From Vibrio japonicus (GTDB lineage: Bacteria; Pseudomonadota; Gammaproteobacteria; Enterobacterales; Vibrionaceae), in assembly GCF_024582835.1 (NCBI RefSeq), contig NZ_CP102097.1:310001-374000 (forward strand): a DNA stretch of 64,000 nt. Direction: 5' to 3'. Each line of letters opens with the position of its first letter. The first letter of the stretch is position 1. This document shows positions 53,878-62,483 of the stretch, piece by piece. The notes below the pieces were generated by a model. The model made no database searches. It saw nothing but the letters and a program-made list of their open reading frames with translations, and was not told the DNA's origin. The position numbers and the translations under genes were made by a program.

Positions 53878-53901
53878 CTTTGAATCATACAAACCGAGTG
53901 A

Positions 53902-54816
53902 TTAATTCACGCTGATCGTAGACTTAACATCATCGATCATTTGCTCTGTCGCGCGTACACCGCCAATAGACAGATACCAAGCGTTGATGTCTAAGTACGC
54001 CATTTTATTGTTCTTATAAGCATTCGTTGCTTTAACAAGATCATTTTCAAAATCGCGTTTAACTGTGCTGCCTTTGCCTTTGTTGATCAGAATATCTTTA
54101 TCAACAATCAGTAGCGTTGACGGGTTTTTCTCACGAATAAACTCGTAAGAAACAAGATCACCATGGCTACCACCATCTTTCACTTCTTGAACAGTCTCAG
54201 TGAAACCAAAATCTTTGTAGATGGAACCAAAACGTGAGTTAGGACCAAATGTGGTGACATTTCCACCCGCACTCATTACCGTTAATGCATCCACTTTATT
54301 GTTTTGGTTGTATTGACGAATGGCTTTGAATTCATCATCAAGCTTAGTAATTTGCTGCTCAACGAACGCTTGCTTTTCAAAGACTTCACCCAACATACGC
54401 CACTGTTCTTGTGTACTTTCCCAGTAACCTTTCTTGGAATCTAAGGCATACACAATCGTTGGTGCAATTTCAGACAGTTCCTTAAATTTATCAGCGCCGC
54501 GAGGACCCACAATAATGAGATCAGGTTTTTGCGTATAGATCGTTTCGAAGTCAGGTTCAAACAAACTACCCGCTGAAACAAAATCGCCTTTGCGATACTG
54601 CTCTAAGTAATCAGGGAACATACTTACCGTTGATACTGCGACTGGTTCAATACCAAACGCTTTGACAGTATCAAGTGGCCCTAATCCGATCACAACCACG
54701 CGCTCAGGGTTTGATTCAAGTTGAGTCGTCCCTTTCATATGTTCGACTTCCACCACCTTCGCGTTAGCACCGAATGCGGTCATTACCAATGCTAGCGCAA
54801 CTGCCTTCAATCTCAT
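53902..54816 (-). CDS. vctP: ferric-siderophore periplasmic binding protein (VctP-like)
   Basis: A 304-aa TroA/FhuD-superfamily binding protein with signal peptide (LKAVALALVMTAFGANA). Visible family pieces: ERVVVIGLGPLDTVKAFGIEP, KPDLIIVGPRGADKF, and the C-terminal lobe with NNKMAYLDINAWYLSIGG. It resembles CeuA/YclQ/VctP-type catechol-siderophore proteins. ATG 54816 behind AAGGAT is the start; the frame runs on to 54885. Weak Fur-like sequence in front (54843-54861). Ligand likely enterobactin- or vibriobactin-type compounds; only family and synteny support this. Confidence 0.88.
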   Translation of the reverse strand: MRLKAVALALVMTAFGANAKVVEVEHMKGTTQLESNPERVVVIGLGPLDTVKAFGIEPVAVSTVSMFPDYLEQYRKGDFVSAGSLFEPDFETIYTQKPDLIIVGPRGADKFKELSEIAPTIVYALDSKKGYWESTQEQWRMLGEVFEKQAFVEQQITKLDDEFKAIRQYNQNNKVDALTVMSAGGNVTTFGPNSRFGSIYKDFGFTETVQEVKDGGSHGDLVSYEFIREKNPSTLLIVDKDILINKGKGSTVKRDFENDLVKATNAYKNNKMAYLDINAWYLSIGGVRATEQMIDDVKSTISVN

Positions 54817-54842
54817 TGTATTAATCCTTATGCGTATCAAAT

Positions 54843-54861
54843 CGAAAGCATTATCATTTAG
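54843..54861 (-). promoter_or_regulatory. possible Fur box upstream of vctP
   Basis: CTAAATGATAATGCTTTCG on the minus strand keeps the core AATGATAAT and about 11 of 19 Fur-consensus positions. It lies 30 bp before the vctP start; weaker than the box at 49650. Confidence 0.5.
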
Positions 54862-54959
54862 ATTTTCACTATTGTCACTATTCAAATTTGAATTTAAGTG
54901 TTAAGTGGCTAACAAACCACCAAAAGAAAGGAATAGGAATTTCGTTATGGCATGATCAA

Positions 54960-54992
54960 AAAGGCGCTATTCCTTATAGAAATAGCGCCTTT
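54960..54992. terminator. bidirectional terminator downstream of the S4 gene
   Basis: 12-bp stem AAAGGCGCTATT / AATAGCGCCTTT with a 9-nt loop, A-tract on the left and TTT on the right; terminates the minus-strand S4-domain gene. Confidence 0.75.
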
Positions 54993-55040
54993 AAAACGTT
55001 CTAAGTCAAAGCATGGCCCGTCTTAAAAAACAGGAATTGA

Positions 55041-55502
55041 CTAGAAAAAGTCGATGGAAGAACGTCCGTTCTGTTTTTTCTCTTTGTTTTCGGTCTTTGC
55101 TTCGCTTTCAACCTTTGCTTTATCTTGTTTCTTACTCGATTTACGCTGACTACTCGCCGCAGGTTTACTTTTTTTAGCGTGACTTTGAGGAGTCTTCTTG
55201 TCCTGTGGCGGACTGCTAACGCTTTGTGGCTGTGGCTCTGTCACAGGTGCATCACACACGACTACGTAATATTCTTGGTTAAACTCAAAAAAATCGCCGT
55301 CGTACATCTTTCTGCGTTTTCGAGTCTCAAGCTCACCATTCACTGCCACATAGCCTTCAGAGATGATGTGTTTCGCTTCACCGCCTCCGCCAACTAAGTT
55401 AGCAATTTTAAATACTTTATATAGTTCAATCGGTTGAGATGACACTTCGATGCCAATCGCTTCGATTTCTATCTCTTCCCCGTGGTCGAATTCTTCGCTC
55501 AT
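55041..55502 (-). CDS. S4-domain RNA-binding protein (YbcJ-like)
   Basis: A 153-aa protein: an N-terminal S4 RNA-binding domain of the YbcJ type (about 15-82: ELYKVFKIANLVGGGGEAKHIIS, GYVAVNGELETRKRRKMYDGD), then a long low-complexity tail rich in Lys, Ser, Gln and Glu (KKSKPAASSQRKSSKKQDK). YbcJ is about 70 aa, so the extra tail is a Vibrio-type extension. A role on ribosomal or tRNA precursors is inferred from the fold only. Confidence 0.82.
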   Translation of the reverse strand: MSEEFDHGEEIEIEAIGIEVSSQPIELYKVFKIANLVGGGGEAKHIISEGYVAVNGELETRKRRKMYDGDFFEFNQEYYVVVCDAPVTEPQPQSVSSPPQDKKTPQSHAKKSKPAASSQRKSSKKQDKAKVESEAKTENKEKKQNGRSSIDFF

Positions 55503-55872
55503 TTACTACTCGTCGGTTCTTAATCACTTTTTAAAGAGTCTAATCTTTAATACACCAGAAAGATACAAATGTTACCACGCGTACCTCATCATTAAAGCCC
55601 TAGCGAGTTACAGCATTCCCCCTAATTCACTGGCTGGTAAATATCGCGCCATGGCACTAAGTCAATTAAAATGTAACGCAATACTAGCGTGCTACGAGTT
55701 TTGTGCTATTTTACCCCCTGTTTACCGACACACCTCACAATAAAGTCGAAATATGTTTGAAATAAAGAGTGAATTTACGTTAATTACAGATACAACAATT
55801 ATGAATGCCTTCGTAAGAAGTAATGGGTGACAGCATACCTACGCGTAGTTTGTCCCTGATCACTCTAGTTTA
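55503..55872. other. intergenic region, S4 gene / EAL gene
   Basis: Promoter region of two divergent genes. A 97-codon plus-strand frame (55450-55743) overlaps it but has no ribosome site or family; I see nothing else that can be supported. Confidence 0.35.
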
Positions 55873-57711
55873 ATGAGAGTAGAAATTAACCGTAACGAAC
55901 GTATACCGTTTGTTGTTTTAGGTGCGTCTATCTATATGTCACACTCTATGAATAGCGTCGCAAATAATTTGCAGATCGCTGATGTATTAGAATATAAAAT
56001 GTCCCTAGTTCAGGACGACTTTGCACATACTCCTTTATCTCTTTCCAAGATCGAGTTGGATGAGTTAATGGATAGCAATGTCAAACACATCCTAGACGTC
56101 CTTGACGGTGGGGTATTTAGTATGTCCGAAACGGGTTATATACGCTCCTACTCTCATGCTTTTTATAAACGTTTCGGAGTCGAACAAGACACCTTTAATC
56201 TGCAGGCTTGGCTTGAGCTTGTTCACCCCCTTGATAGACCAAAACTTCAGCAAAAAATTGACTTTCATTTCTCTGGTAATGAGCGAAAGCACAAAACGCA
56301 GTATCGAGTTCGCACCACTGAAGGGCACTACATTTGGGTTACTGGTACTGCGGTAATAAAAGAGATTAACGGTAAACGTATCCTAATTGGCTGCCATAAA
56401 GATATCTCTGACCTTAAATTAAACGACATTGATCCTTCGTATTCCTCAACACAGCAAGAACTTTTCTGGCTAGGAAACGAACAGAAGCTAAAAATGGACG
56501 TTGAGAATCACTCTCGTGAGCGCGAATATTTCAGCCTTTTTTATGTCCAAATTACCAATATTCGCTCTTATCTTTCACTCTATGGCCCAAATATCCTCAG
56601 AGACCTTCTCAAGCATTTACGTGTTGCCTTGAGCAGTTTGCCGGAACAGACATACGACGTTTACCAAATCCGATCTGATGATTTTGCTATCCTTATCAAT
56701 GGTGATTTACCCCAAAACGAAATTATTCAATTGGGAAGAAAAATCACCAGAAAATTTAATGATTCGATAGAAACCAATGAGATCTTATACGGGACCGAAA
56801 TTTGCGTGGGGATATACCCTAATTTCCCTCTCAAAAGAGGGATGGACGAAGCGATCCAAATTGCATCTCGCACCTCTCAGTTTGCGAGCGAGCAAGAGTC
56901 CAATAAACTCAGTGTTTATGAAGGCTCAACCAAAACAAAAGTTGATCGCCATTGTTACGTAGAGCGAGAGCTTGGCAACGCCATCATGCAGCAAATTCTC
57001 TCGGTCAAATTTCAACCTATCGTATGTGCACAGAAGAATAAACTCGCCAGTTTTGAAGCCTTGGTTCGCTGGAGATCGCCAGAGTTTGGGGAAATTTACC
57101 CAGATGAATTTATCTCTGTCGCAGAAAGAAAAGGACTAATCGTCGATTTGGGTTACGTCGTGTTTACTAAGGCTTGTCAGTTTCTTCAGCAATACCAAGA
57201 GACTCATCAAAACGATGTCCGTGTAAACATCAATGTTTCGGTTATTCAGCTTCTCAATCAGAGTTTTCCTGACACGGTCAAAGCGCTGGCCGACCAATAC
57301 CAGACACCGACCAAAAACATTGTGCTCGAGCTGACTGAAACCTTAATTTTAGACGGCAATAAAAAGGCAGTGAAGCAGCTTAATCGCTTAAAAGATTATG
57401 GGTTTCAACTGTCGCTTGACGACTTTGGAGCGGGCTACACCTCATTGAACAGCTTTTTTGATTTGCCACTGCAACAAATTAAAATCGACCGCTCAGTCGC
57501 ACAGCGCTCGATGACGAACCCAGCGACATTTGAGTACCTCTCTTTTATTACTCAACTGTGCCGCACCTACAACGTAGATATTGTGATAGAAGGTATTGAA
57601 GACGCCAAAATGCAGAAGATGTTCACCGATATGGGCGCGTCTTACCTGCAAGGCTATTGGTTCTCTAAGCCCCTCTCTATTGCCAGTGCAAGCTACTACA
57701 CAGCGGTTTAG
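55873..57711 (+). CDS. PAS / degenerate GGDEF / EAL c-di-GMP phosphodiesterase
   Basis: A 612-aa cytoplasmic signalling protein. PAS domain at about 80-190 (GVFSMSETGYIRSYSHAF, YRVRTTEGHYIWVTG); GGDEF-like domain at about 205-350 whose active site reads RSDDFAIL, so it cannot make c-di-GMP but might bind GTP; EAL domain at about 360-605. All catalytic marks of active EAL enzymes are kept: FEALVRW, the Asn in NINVSV, LELTETL, DDFGAGY, IKIDRS, EGIE and QGYWFSKP. Expected to hydrolyse c-di-GMP and favour motility. No membrane segment. The start is uncertain; ATG 55936 is an alternative. Confidence 0.9.
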   Translation: MRVEINRNERIPFVVLGASIYMSHSMNSVANNLQIADVLEYKMSLVQDDFAHTPLSLSKIELDELMDSNVKHILDVLDGGVFSMSETGYIRSYSHAFYKRFGVEQDTFNLQAWLELVHPLDRPKLQQKIDFHFSGNERKHKTQYRVRTTEGHYIWVTGTAVIKEINGKRILIGCHKDISDLKLNDIDPSYSSTQQELFWLGNEQKLKMDVENHSREREYFSLFYVQITNIRSYLSLYGPNILRDLLKHLRVALSSLPEQTYDVYQIRSDDFAILINGDLPQNEIIQLGRKITRKFNDSIETNEILYGTEICVGIYPNFPLKRGMDEAIQIASRTSQFASEQESNKLSVYEGSTKTKVDRHCYVERELGNAIMQQILSVKFQPIVCAQKNKLASFEALVRWRSPEFGEIYPDEFISVAERKGLIVDLGYVVFTKACQFLQQYQETHQNDVRVNINVSVIQLLNQSFPDTVKALADQYQTPTKNIVLELTETLILDGNKKAVKQLNRLKDYGFQLSLDDFGAGYTSLNSFFDLPLQQIKIDRSVAQRSMTNPATFEYLSFITQLCRTYNVDIVIEGIEDAKMQKMFTDMGASYLQGYWFSKPLSIASASYYTAV

Positions 57712-57760
57712 GCCATTGGGCTAATCTGCATGGCAGATGAAAATATAAAAACCAATAAAC

Positions 57761-57790
57761 AAAACGGCCCATCATTGATTGGGCCGTTTT
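57761..57790. terminator. bidirectional terminator, EAL gene / metQ-like gene
   Basis: 10-bp stem AAAACGGCCC / GGGCCGTTTT, extended by one A-T pair, with a T-rich end on both sides; between convergent genes. Confidence 0.8.
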
Positions 57791-57809
57791 CGTAGCAAGC
57801 AGTGCACGC

Positions 57810-58613
57810 TTAAAAAGCAGGTTCAATAGTGCCGTTGAATTCCGTTTGCATGAAATCGCGAATCGCTTGAGATTGGTAGATTTCCACAAACTTTTTATAG
57901 TCTTGGTTATCTTTATCTTGTTTGCGACTGGCGATCACCATAACCGCTAACGGGGCATCTTTGGACTCTAAGTAAATGCCTTGCTTTTTCGGGTCTAGCC
58001 CTGCCGACATCACATAATTCATGGTAATCGCAGCGGCATCCACATCGTCCAAAGTACGTGGCAACTGCGCGGCATCCACTTCCACAAACTCAAACTGTTT
58101 CGGGTTGCTGACGACGTCATTCAGCGTTGCTTTAAAACCAGAACCCTCTCGTAACGTGATCAGTTTTGCATCCGCAAACAGTAGTAAACCGCGTCCGCCA
58201 TTGGTTGGGTCATTCGGAATAGCGATGCGCGCTTTTTCTGGTAGCTCGTCGATTGAACGGTACTTATTGGAGTACACACCCATGCGCATCAGGATGGATT
58301 CGCCAATTGAGACAAGCTCGGCCTCTTGGCTATTGTTGTAGTTGTCCAAAAACGGTTTGTGCTGGTAGCTGTTTAAATCGATACTGCCATCTTCCAGTGC
58401 CGCATTCGGTGTAATGTAGTCAGAAAACTCCACAACCTTAACGTTAAGCCCTTGCTTGGCAGCTTCTTTCGCTACCGCTTCAACAACTTGTGCGTGCGGG
58501 CCTACAGTAGCACCGACCTTAATCTCGCTGCTCTCATCTTGACCACAGGCCGTCAATCCCAATACCAAAGACGCAACACATGCAAACTGACTGACTTTTC
58601 TTAATCCTTTCAC
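57810..58613 (-). CDS. MetQ/NlpA-family lipoprotein
   Basis: A 267-aa lipoprotein with lipobox LGLTAC and the family pattern IKVGATVGPHAQVVEAVAKEA, PNAALEDGSIDLNSYQHKP and IAIPNDPTNGGRGLLLFADA. Members bind methionine or related amino acids for MetNI; no metNI genes lie beside it, so it may be an orphan that works with a transporter elsewhere or binds another ligand. It lies 86 bp after the Yej ATPase gene on the same strand and could be read from that operon. Confidence 0.88.
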   Translation of the reverse strand: MKGLRKVSQFACVASLVLGLTACGQDESSEIKVGATVGPHAQVVEAVAKEAAKQGLNVKVVEFSDYITPNAALEDGSIDLNSYQHKPFLDNYNNSQEAELVSIGESILMRMGVYSNKYRSIDELPEKARIAIPNDPTNGGRGLLLFADAKLITLREGSGFKATLNDVVSNPKQFEFVEVDAAQLPRTLDDVDAAAITMNYVMSAGLDPKKQGIYLESKDAPLAVMVIASRKQDKDNQDYKKFVEIYQSQAIRDFMQTEFNGTIEPAF

Positions 58614-58699
58614 TCTTCATTCCTTATTATAATTAAATAGACGTTTAGCCATCTAAATAGCCATACTACTATCGAAAATAATTTACGCAATAAGATTTT

Positions 58700-60292
58700 T
58701 TAGAATGAAGATAGCGATACCAACTCTTTGGTATAAGGGTGCGTTGGGTGAGTAAATAGTCGCTCTGTGTTTCCTTGCTCAACGATCTGCCCTTGCTTCA
58801 TCACTATGGTGTAATGGCACAAAGATTTCACGACATTTAAATCATGGCTGATGAAGAGATAACTCAAACCGTATTTGCTTTGCAGCGATTTGAGCAAATC
58901 GAGCACCTGCGCTTGAACCGTTCTATCGAGCGAAGAAGTGGGTTCATCAAGCAAAATAAATTCCGGTTTAAGAATGAGTGCCCGAGCAATGGCGATGCGT
59001 TGACGTTGCCCACCAGAAAACTCATTGGGGTAGCGATGTCGAGATTCAGGGTCAAGATCCACCTCTTCCATCACTTCGACAATCATTCTATCAATTTCAT
59101 CATCACTGAGATTTTGGTGGACATGCAAACCTTCACCAATTACTTGTGCGACCGACATCCTCGGATTGAGCGCCGAAAACGGGTCTTGAAATACCACCTG
59201 CATTTTACTGCGATAAGGAAGCATCTGGCGTCTGTCCAACCCCTGTAATTCATGCCCATCGTAAGCAATGGAACCCTGAGACTTTACCAATTTCAAAATC
59301 GCCATGCCGGTGGTTGATTTGCCAGAGCCACTTTCCCCCACCAAACCTATTGATTGCCCTTTACGCAATGAAAACGCCATATCGGTCACCGCTTTGATGT
59401 GCGAGATCACACGCTTGAACAAGCCCCCTGTAATCGGAAACCACACACGCAACTGGCTCACATCGAGTATCGTAGATTGCCCATCAAGCAAAGGGACTGG
59501 CTTGCCTCTTGGGTCAGAGTTTATTAATAGCTGTGTGTAAGGGTGCTTGGGAGCGTTAAAGATTGAGTGGCATTCCCCCTCCTCCACCAGCTTACCTTCT
59601 TGCATGACCGCAACTCTGTTCGCAATGCGCCTGACGATGCTTAAGTCATGGGTAATGAATAACATCGCCATTCCCAATTCTTTTTGTAGATCCTTCAGTA
59701 AGTCGAGAATTTGAGCCTGTACCGACACATCAAGCGCCGTGGTTGGTTCGTCTGCAATTAGAAGCTCAGGGTTATTGATCAGTGCCATCGCAATCATCAC
59801 CCGCTGTCGCTCTCCACCCGACAACTCATGCGGGTAAGAATTAAGCTTAAGTTCAGGGTGATGAATGCCCACTTTCTCCAACCACTCTATAGCGATTTTT
59901 TCAGCTTTACCCTGACGCACTCCGCGATGGATAGATAACGTCTCAACTAGCTGTTTTCCGATTTTATGCAGAGGGTTCAAAGAGACCATTGGCTCTTGAA
60001 AGATCATACCGACACGTCCGCCACGAATCCCGCGAAGCTGTCGCTCGGAGCATTTCAGCATATCAACGCCGTCAAATTCGATTTGCCCTTCCATATAGTG
60101 AGAAGAACCTTTCGGCAATAGTTTTAGAATTGAATTGGCAGTGACGGATTTGCCAGAGCCACTTTCCCCCACCAAAGCCAGAGTCTCACCCTTCTTTACA
60201 GACAAAGAAACCTGATGAGTCACTTGCTCAATTTCACTGCCGCGGCCAAACCCTACAGACAACCCTTCAATGGTTAAAATTGGTTTACTCAT
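58700..60292 (-). CDS. yejF: YejF-like double ATPase of peptide ABC transporter
   Basis: A 530-aa fusion of two ATP-binding domains with Walker A GESGSGKS (about 42 and 325), signature LSGGERQRV and FSGGQRQRI, Walker B LLIADEPTT and ILLDEPTS. E. coli YejF is 529 aa and the gene order (A-B-E-F) is the same. The Yej system imports peptides, including microcin C in E. coli. Starts 2 bp after yejE, so it is coupled. Confidence 0.92.
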   Translation of the reverse strand: MSKPILTIEGLSVGFGRGSEIEQVTHQVSLSVKKGETLALVGESGSGKSVTANSILKLLPKGSSHYMEGQIEFDGVDMLKCSERQLRGIRGGRVGMIFQEPMVSLNPLHKIGKQLVETLSIHRGVRQGKAEKIAIEWLEKVGIHHPELKLNSYPHELSGGERQRVMIAMALINNPELLIADEPTTALDVSVQAQILDLLKDLQKELGMAMLFITHDLSIVRRIANRVAVMQEGKLVEEGECHSIFNAPKHPYTQLLINSDPRGKPVPLLDGQSTILDVSQLRVWFPITGGLFKRVISHIKAVTDMAFSLRKGQSIGLVGESGSGKSTTGMAILKLVKSQGSIAYDGHELQGLDRRQMLPYRSKMQVVFQDPFSALNPRMSVAQVIGEGLHVHQNLSDDEIDRMIVEVMEEVDLDPESRHRYPNEFSGGQRQRIAIARALILKPEFILLDEPTSSLDRTVQAQVLDLLKSLQSKYGLSYLFISHDLNVVKSLCHYTIVMKQGQIVEQGNTERLFTHPTHPYTKELVSLSSF

Positions 60293-60294
60293 CG

Positions 60295-61332
60295 CTACCT
60301 TCCTTGGTGGTGAGGATCAAACGCATCACGCACTGCTTCGCCAACAAATACGAGTAAAGTGAGCATTAGTGATAAAATAAAGAATGCCGAAAAACCGAGC
60401 CAAGGCGCTTGTAGATTGGCTTTACCTTGTGCCAAAAGTTCCCCCAAAGAAGGCGAGCCCGCAGGTAAACCAAACCCTAAAAAATCCAGTGACGTTAACG
60501 TCGTTACTGAACCAGATAATATAAAGGGCATCATGGTTAATGACGCCACCATGGCATTAGGTAACATATGTCTGAGCATAATACGCTCGTCACTGACCCC
60601 CATCGCATAAGCCGCTCTTACGTAGTCGAAATTGCGGCAGCGTAAAAATTCAGCCCTCACAATCCCAACCAAACTCATCCAACTGAACGCCACCATAATC
60701 CCCAGCAACCACCAAAAATTGGGTTCAACAAAGCTCGATAGAATAATCAGCAAAAACAGTGTTGGCATCCCCGACCACACTTCTATAAATCGCTGTCCAA
60801 ACAGATCCAGCCAGCCGCCGTAATAGCCTTGCGTCGCCCCCACCGCCACGCCAATCACACTCGAAACAATGGTCAATACAAACCCAAACAGCACAGAGAT
60901 TCTAAATCCATAGATAATACGCGCTAGAACATCGCGCCCTTTATCATCAGTACCCAGCCAGTTCACATTATCAGGGGATGACGGCACAGAGCCTTGTATG
61001 TTGAAGTTGATGGTGTCGTAGCTAAACGGGATTACCGGCCAAATGATATAGCCCTGCATTTCTATTAACTCAATAACATACGGGTCTGTATAATCGGCTT
61101 CGGTTTCAAATTCACCGCCAAATTCCGTTTCAGCGTACTGCTGGGCGATGGGGTAATACCACTGGTTGTTGTAAGCCACCAGCAAGGGCTTATCGTTTGC
61201 GATTAACTCCGCAAATAAGCTGATGACGAACAACACCAAAAAGATCCACAGTGACCAATAGCCGCGTTTGTTTGCTTTGAACCGTAACCAACGCGCTTCG
61301 TTTAACGGATTACTTCTCTTTTTCCTCAACAT
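60295..61332 (-). CDS. yejE: YejE-like ABC permease
   Basis: A 345-aa permease with N-terminal TM (GYWSLWIFLVLFVISLFAELI), periplasmic insertion with YNNQWYYPIAQQYAETEFGG, and a C-terminal TM block with EAA loop (VRAAYAMGVSDERIMLRHML). The insertion after TM1 is the YejE mark. Overlaps the yejB stop at 61332. Confidence 0.92.
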   Translation of the reverse strand: MLRKKRSNPLNEARWLRFKANKRGYWSLWIFLVLFVISLFAELIANDKPLLVAYNNQWYYPIAQQYAETEFGGEFETEADYTDPYVIELIEMQGYIIWPVIPFSYDTINFNIQGSVPSSPDNVNWLGTDDKGRDVLARIIYGFRISVLFGFVLTIVSSVIGVAVGATQGYYGGWLDLFGQRFIEVWSGMPTLFLLIILSSFVEPNFWWLLGIMVAFSWMSLVGIVRAEFLRCRNFDYVRAAYAMGVSDERIMLRHMLPNAMVASLTMMPFILSGSVTTLTSLDFLGFGLPAGSPSLGELLAQGKANLQAPWLGFSAFFILSLMLTLLVFVGEAVRDAFDPHHQGR

Positions 61333-62420
61333 TAGCGCGCCTCAAAATCGATTCTTGGGTCAACCCATGTATAGGTCAGGTCAGAGATAATGCCTAAAAT
61401 TAATCCCAGCAAAGTCATAATATACAAAGAGCTAAACACCACCGGATAATCGCGTTGGATAGTAGATTCAAACCCTAGTAGCCCTATGCCTTCTAACGAA
61501 AACATCACTTCAATCAGCATGGAACCTGTGAAAAAGATGCTGATGAACGCAGCTGGGAATCCCGCAATAATAATCAGCATCGCATTTCTAAAAACATGCT
61601 TATAAAGAATGCTGCGCTCATCCAGCCCTTTTGCTCTGGCTGTGACCACATATTGCTTATTAATCTCATCAAGAAAGGAGTTTTTAGTTAGCATACTTAG
61701 CGTTGCAAAACCACCAATGACCATAGCCGCAATGGGAAGGGTTAAGTGCCAGAAATAGTCGATAATTTGTTCATACCAGGCCAGCTGTTCAAAGTTACCT
61801 GAAACAAGGCCACGCAACGGAAACCAACTAAAATAGTTGCCACTGGCAAACAAAATAATAAGGATGATGGCGAACAAGAATCCCGGAATGGCGTAACCGA
61901 CAATGACAACCGCACTCGACCACACATCAAAGCGAGAGCCATGATTAATCGCTTTAAGGATTCCCAGCGGAATAGAGATCAAATAGATGATCAAAGTACT
62001 CCACAACCCTAATGAAATCGACACAGGTAAACGCTCAATAATCAGGTCGATAACATTGCCACCTTTAAAAAGACTGTCGCCAAAATTGAAGGTGGCATAG
62101 TTTTTAAGCATGTCCCAATATCGTTCCAGCAAAGGTTTATCAAACCCAAACTGCTTTTTGATCGCTTCAACCACTTCAGGGTCAAGCCCACGTGAGCCTT
62201 TATACCCTGATACGTTCGTCTCATCCCCTGTACCTAAATCGACTTCACTTCCCCCTCCGGCAAAGCGCTCCATAATGCCTGACGTATGCCCTTCCATTTG
62301 CGCAATGGCTTGCTCAACCGGACCACCAGGTGCAATCTGGATAATGAAAAAGTTGATGGTGATAATGGCCCACAACGTGGGGATCACCAACAGGAGTCGA
62401 CGCAAAATATAGGCAGCCAT
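61332..62420 (-). CDS. yejB: YejB-like ABC permease
   Basis: A 362-aa permease. TM1 [20 protein letters not shown], a loop with [13 protein letters not shown] and [20 protein letters not shown] typical for YejB, then five TMs with the EAA motif ([20 protein letters not shown]). Follows the yejA-like gene by 63 bp; shares one base of its stop with the yejE-like start. Confidence 0.92.
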   Translation of the reverse strand: MAAYILRRLLLVIPTLWAIITINFFIIQIAPGGPVEQAIAQMEGHTSGIMERFAGGGSEVDLGTGDETNVSGYKGSRGLDPEVVEAIKKQFGFDKPLLERYWDMLKNYATFNFGDSLFKGGNVIDLIIERLPVSISLGLWSTLIIYLISIPLGILKAINHGSRFDVWSSAVVIVGYAIPGFLFAIILIILFASGNYFSWFPLRGLVSGNFEQLAWYEQIIDYFWHLTLPIAAMVIGGFATLSMLTKNSFLDEINKQYVVTARAKGLDERSILYKHVFRNAMLIIIAGFPAAFISIFFTGSMLIEVMFSLEGIGLLGFESTIQRDYPVVFSSLYIMTLLGLILGIISDLTYTWVDPRIDFEAR

Positions 62421-62483
62421 GAATCCCTCTTGCTAGCTGTCGTCCGTTACTTACCGAGAACACTTGTCCTCACACTGCGGTTG

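Noticed and set aside
53832..53888. ATG 53888 as start of the first permease
   Set aside because: It would place the operon hairpin inside the coding sequence; TTG 53831 has a good ribosome site and the family N-terminus.
55450..55743. 97-codon plus ORF upstream of the EAL gene
   Set aside because: Runs through the start of the S4-domain gene and the intergenic region, with no ribosome site or family.
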